A stretch of DNA of 64,000 bases from Alistipes sp. (lineage in GTDB: Bacteria; Bacteroidota; Bacteroidia; Bacteroidales; Rikenellaceae). Under the pieces are notes generated by a model. The model did no database searches. It was not told the origin of the DNA and was given only the letters and a program-made list of their open reading frames with translations. The translations under genes and the position numbers were made by a program. Location: contig JAFYXB010000037.1 in the NCBI GenBank assembly GCA_017546345.1, positions 1 to 64,000 on the forward strand, given 5' to 3'. Each line of letters begins with the position of its first letter. Position 1 is the stretch's first letter. Shown one piece after another: positions 60,717 to 64,000 of the stretch.

Positions 60717-63434
60717 ATGGATAATAGTAAGAAGATAAGGCTAATACAGGTTGCTAAGGAGTTTAAGGTGGGTTTTAACACACTTGCAGACTTCTTGCAG
60801 CGTAAAGGCCTACAGAGCGATTGCTCACCCTCTTCGCCCGTGTCGGCAGATGTTTACGCCGTATTGGAGAAGGAGTTTGGTGGCAATAAGCAGTCGGGTA
60901 ACGAGCGTAACAATGTTCGTGAGCGTATTCAGCAGAAGGGTTCGGTAAGCATCAACTCACAGGATAAGAGCGAGGATGAGGAGGACGAGGTAGTCATCAA
61001 GAGCAACGTGATTAGCGTTAAGGAAGAGGTGCGTGGCCCTAAGATTCTCGGTAAGATTGACCTCGGAGGCAAGAAGGTAGAGCCTAAGGCTGAGGTTAAG
61101 GCAGAGCCTAAGGTTGAGGCAAAGCCCGAGCCTAAGCCAGCACCTAAGGCTGAGCCAAAGGTAGAGGTTAAGGCTGAGCCCAAGGTAGAGCCCGTGAAGG
61201 TTGAGGAGCCTGCGGTTGATGACGCTAAGCGTGATTCGGTATTCCGTCCTCAGGTTGAGCAGCTTGGCGGTCCCAAGATTCTCGGTACAATGGATGTGTC
61301 GAACATGGTTCCTGGTGGCAAGCACAAGCGTAAGCGTCTTGACAAGGAGAAGGTAGATGTAACGAAGGCTGGCAAGAATGGTGGTAAGCCTGAGAAGGGT
61401 GGTCCTAAGGGTGATAACAACGCTAACAAGGGCAACCAGCAGGGTGGTAACAATAACCAGCAGCAGCCTAACAATAAGAAGCAGAAGAATAAGCAGCAGA
61501 AAGCGCAGCAGCCTAAGCCTGTAGTACGTCCCGAGGTTTCGGATGAGGAGGTACAGAAGCAGATTAAGGATACCTTGGCACGTCTTACAGCTAAGGGTAC
61601 AAAGTCGAAGGGTGCTAAGTATCGTAAGGAGAAGCGTGAGGAGGTTCGTGAGCGCATGAACGAGGAGATCGAGCGCGAGGAGATGGAGCGCAGCGTGCTC
61701 AAGGTTACGGAGTTCGTAACGGTGAGTGAGCTCGCTACCATGATGAACGTATCGCCTATGGAGGTTATCTCGGCATGTATGAACCTCGGCCTTATGGTAT
61801 CTATCAACCAGCGTCTCGATGCTGAGGCTTTGGTGGTTGTCGCTGAGGAGTTCGGCTTTACAGTAGAGTTCGTATCGGTGGAGATTCAGGAGGCTATCGA
61901 GAGCGATAGCGATAGCGACGAGGAGCTCGTATCACGTCCTCCTATCGTTACGGTTATGGGTCACGTAGACCACGGTAAGACATCGCTTTTGGATAACATC
62001 CGTAAGACAAATGTAACAGCAGGTGAGGCTGGTGGTATCACACAGCACATCGGTGCATACTCAGTAGAGCTCAACGGTCAGAAGATTACATTCCTCGATA
62101 CCCCTGGTCACGAGGCCTTTACGGCGATGCGTGCGCGTGGTGCGAAGATGACCGACGTGGCTATTATCATCGTTGCTGCGGACGACAGCGTGATGCCTCA
62201 GACTATCGAGGCTATCAACCACGCATCGGCGGCTGGCGTACCTATGGTATTTGCTATCAACAAGATGGATAAGCCTCAGGCTAATGCTGAGCGTATCCGC
62301 GAGCAGCTCTCGCAGATGAACTACCTCGTTGAGGATTGGGGTGGTAAGTACCAGTGTCAGGAGGTATCTGCGAAGAAGGGTCTTAACCTCGATAAGCTCT
62401 TGGAGAAGGTGCTCCTCGAGGCTGAGATGTTGGAGCTTAAGGCTAACCCTGACCGTCGTGCAACGGGTGCCGTTATCGAGTCAATGTTGGATAAGGGTCG
62501 TGGTTACGTAGCTACAATCATGGTTCAGAACGGTACACTCCGTATCGGTGATGTACTTCTCTCGGGTACATATACAGGTCGTGTAAAGGCGATGTTCGAC
62601 GAGAATGGTAAGAAGGTTACTGAGGCAGGTCCATCAACACCTGTACAGGTGCTTGGTCTTAATGGTGCTCCTCAGGCGGGTGATACCTTCAACGTTATGG
62701 AGGATGACCGCTCGGCACGCGAGATTGCAAACAAGCGTGAGCAGTTGCAGCGTATGCAGGGTATCATGACTCAGAAGCACGTGACACTCGATGAGATCGG
62801 TCGTCGTATCGCTATCGGCTCGTTCAAGGAGCTTAACATCATCGTTAAGGGTGATGTGGACGGTTCGGTTGAGGCTATGACAGGTTCGCTTATCAAGCTC
62901 TCGAAGGAGACTGTTCAGGTGAATGTTATCCACTCGGCTGTAGGTCAGATTTCGGAGTCGGATGTATTGCTTGCTGCGGCATCTAACGCCATCATCGTCG
63001 GCTTCCAGGTGCGTCCATCGGCAGCGGCACGTAAGGCTGCCGAGAAGGAGCAGATCGATATCCGTCTCTACTCAATCATCTACGACGCTATCAACGAGAT
63101 TAAGGACGCTATCGAGGGTATGCTTGAGCCCGTTATGCGTGAGGAGATCGTATGCTCTACCGAGGTATTGGAGACCTTCAAGATCTCGAAGGTGGGTACT
63201 GTTGCCGGTTGTGTCGTACGTGAGGGTAAGATGCAGCGTAACACACCTATCCGCGTTATCCGTGACGGTATCGTTATCTACACAGGTAAGCTCGGTTCGT
63301 TGCGTCGTTTCAAGGATGATGTTAAGGAGGTTACCGTTGGTCAGGACTGCGGTTTGAACATCGAGTCGTACAACGATATCAAGGTTGGCGATATTATCGA
63401 GGGTTACGAGCAGGTCGAAGTTAAGAGAAAGTAG
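60717..63434 (+). CDS. infB: Translation initiation factor IF-2
   Basis: GTPase that brings initiator tRNA to the 30S subunit. Of 905 residues, about 100-310 are a low-complexity arm rich in Lys, Glu, Pro, Ala, Asn and Gln, including [24 protein letters not shown] repeats. The IF2-N fold (about 330-390) is followed by the G domain with GHVDHGKTS (about 415), DTPGHEAF and NKMD, then domains II-IV with [14 protein letters not shown] and the C-terminal [16 protein letters not shown] region. All expected elements are present. The palindromic element copy 2 starts directly after its stop codon. Confidence 0.97.
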   Translation: MDNSKKIRLIQVAKEFKVGFNTLADFLQRKGLQSDCSPSSPVSADVYAVLEKEFGGNKQSGNERNNVRERIQQKGSVSINSQDKSEDEEDEVVIKSNVISVKEEVRGPKILGKIDLGGKKVEPKAEVKAEPKVEAKPEPKPAPKAEPKVEVKAEPKVEPVKVEEPAVDDAKRDSVFRPQVEQLGGPKILGTMDVSNMVPGGKHKRKRLDKEKVDVTKAGKNGGKPEKGGPKGDNNANKGNQQGGNNNQQQPNNKKQKNKQQKAQQPKPVVRPEVSDEEVQKQIKDTLARLTAKGTKSKGAKYRKEKREEVRERMNEEIEREEMERSVLKVTEFVTVSELATMMNVSPMEVISACMNLGLMVSINQRLDAEALVVVAEEFGFTVEFVSVEIQEAIESDSDSDEELVSRPPIVTVMGHVDHGKTSLLDNIRKTNVTAGEAGGITQHIGAYSVELNGQKITFLDTPGHEAFTAMRARGAKMTDVAIIIVAADDSVMPQTIEAINHASAAGVPMVFAINKMDKPQANAERIREQLSQMNYLVEDWGGKYQCQEVSAKKGLNLDKLLEKVLLEAEMLELKANPDRRATGAVIESMLDKGRGYVATIMVQNGTLRIGDVLLSGTYTGRVKAMFDENGKKVTEAGPSTPVQVLGLNGAPQAGDTFNVMEDDRSAREIANKREQLQRMQGIMTQKHVTLDEIGRRIAIGSFKELNIIVKGDVDGSVEAMTGSLIKLSKETVQVNVIHSAVGQISESDVLLAAASNAIIVGFQVRPSAAARKAAEKEQIDIRLYSIIYDAINEIKDAIEGMLEPVMREEIVCSTEVLETFKISKVGTVAGCVVREGKMQRNTPIRVIRDGIVIYTGKLGSLRRFKDDVKEVTVGQDCGLNIESYNDIKVGDIIEGYEQVEVKRK

Positions 63435-63436
63435 TA

Positions 63437-63566
63437 CAATTTGTTGTGATAATGGGCGACCTTTGACGCTTTGCTTGTCTGAAAAATGCTCATTTACGTC
63501 AAGTAAACTCCGCTTTTTTCAGCCTGCGTCAAATCGCCAAATTTCACCCCTTCTGACAACAAATTG
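63437..63566 (+). repeat. Multi-level palindromic element, copy 2 (after infB)
   Basis: A nested hairpin with four or five perfect stems. From outside in: CAATTTGTTGT/ACAACAAATTG (63437-63447 and 63556-63566), GGCGA/TCGCC (63455-63459, 63534-63538), TTTGACGC/GCGTCAAA (63462-63469, 63526-63533), CTGAAAAA/TTTTTCAG (63479-63486, 63515-63522), and TTTAC/GTAAA around the loop GTCAA (63493-63507). TGCTCA and CTCCGC flank the innermost stem as in copy 1. No T-run follows the outermost arm. Confidence 0.8.
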
Positions 63567-63631
63567 GTGATATTCTCAAGAATGTTAGTAAGAGAATTAC
63601 AACAATTACCTAAAAATAAAACTTAAAGAGA

Positions 63632-64000
63632 TGAACAACATTAAGTTTACTACTGCAGCCGAGGCTGTAAAGTGCATTAAGTCGGGTGATCATATTCACC
63701 TTAGTTCAGTGGCTTCAGCTCCCCAGTGCCTTATCAAGGCTATGTGCGAGCGTGGTCGTAACGGCGAGTTCAAGGATGTACACATCCACCACCTCCACAC
63801 TGAGGGTCCAGCACCCTATGCAGATCCCGAGTTCGAGGGCGTATTCCAGCTCGACTCATTCTTCGTAGGTGGTAACGTGCGTAAGGTGACTCAGTCAGGT
63901 TATGCTGATTATATTCCAATCTTCCTCTCTGAGACTCAGAAGCTTTACCGTTCAGGCGCTGTGCCTTGTAACGTTGCTATGATCCAGGTATCTCGCCCCG
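63632..64000 (+). CDS. Acetyl-CoA hydrolase/CoA-transferase family protein, 5' part (runs off the window end)
   Basis: The first 123 residues of a CoA-transferase of the acetyl-CoA hydrolase/4-hydroxybutyrate or succinate type. It begins MNNIKFTTAAEAVKCIKSGDHIHLSSVASAPQCLIKAMCERG and continues through VHIHHLHTEGPAPYADPEFEGVFQLDSFFVGGNVRKV to ADYIPIFLSETQKLYRSGAVPCNVAMIQVS, the normal N-terminal half of the family. The catalytic Glu lies further on, outside the window. The partial sequence cannot separate propionyl-CoA:succinate, acetyl-CoA or butyrate transferases. It is 197 nt after infB. Confidence 0.88.

Noticed and set aside
63572..63583. Short inverted repeat ATTCT-CA-AGAAT before the CoA-transferase gene
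   Set aside because: Five base pairs only, in AT-rich DNA; not enough to call an operator.
1..64000. tRNA, rRNA, tmRNA, CRISPR arrays, insertion sequences
   Set aside because: Reading the gaps on both strands showed no cloverleaf, no regular spacer-repeat array, no transposase or integrase frame and no terminal inverted repeats around a gene.

Overview
The window reads as chromosomal DNA of a Bacteroidales bacterium, possibly close to Rikenellaceae/Alistipes (the family is inference). Evidence: the Bacteroidetes promoter (TTG, 19-20 nt, TAnnTTTG) recurs in front of many genes; BACON-domain lipoproteins, S46 and S9 peptidases, PorX, DUF4954 and a PPi-type phosphofructokinase are all present; the order coaX-OMP-TPR-lptC-CNNM-PpiD is also familiar from this order. 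No tRNA, rRNA, CRISPR array, prophage or insertion sequence was seen. It is mostly core genome.

Layout. 1-2544 (-): pdxA, a small membrane protein and the 5' part of thrS, behind one strong promoter. 2708-3756 (+): a FabH-like ketoacyl synthase. 3848-10640 (-): a seven-gene operon running from a GT2-like membrane protein through an ECF sigma factor, rsmG, a DUF4954 protein, trxB and rnz to a SpoU methyltransferase. 10734-18700 (+): tgt, an LptF/G permease, a fused MqnE-PASTA gene, rluD, a YgiQ radical SAM protein and a small lipoprotein. 18721-20845 (-): S46 dipeptidyl peptidase. 21032-23710 (+): clpB. 23733-29808 (-): two large BACON lipoproteins that share a collinear block of three domains. 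29835-32005 (-): S9 peptidase lipoprotein. 32048-35120 (+): Nudix, porX, tsaE and an SRPBCC protein. 35252-43069 (+): a possible leader RNA, HU, a tiny COX24/mS38-like basic protein, an RNase E/G, mfd, coaX and an outer-membrane protein. 43152-49058 (+): TPR protein, lptC, CNNM protein and a PpiD-like chaperone. 49185-54278 (+): PagL-like protein, PfkB kinase, rmuC and queA. 54371-55492 (+): nitronate monooxygenase/FabK-like protein. 55565-56863 (-): PPi-phosphofructokinase. 56963-57643 (+): a plug-only TonB-receptor fragment. 57678-58531 (-): panB. 58659-63434 (+): rimP, nusA and infB, followed by the start of a CoA-transferase.

How the genes fit together. Envelope work dominates: LPS transport (LptF/G, LptC), lipid A deacylation (PagL-like), periplasmic folding (PpiD-like), surface lipoproteins and a type IX secretion regulator (PorX). 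Two secreted peptidases suggest growth on peptides. Queuosine (tgt, queA), CoA (panB, coaX), PLP (pdxA) and menaquinone (mqnE domain) steps are spread over separate operons. Translation and RNA maturation genes (thrS, rsmG, rluD, rnz, RNase E/G, rimP, nusA, infB) and DNA repair genes (mfd, rmuC) fill much of the rest.

The most unusual items are the in-frame MqnE-PASTA fusion, two multi-level palindromic elements on either side of nusA-infB with different stems but the same unpaired core, a tRNA-guanine transglycosylase without its zinc cysteines, a plug-only TonB protein, and the possible structured leader ahead of HU.
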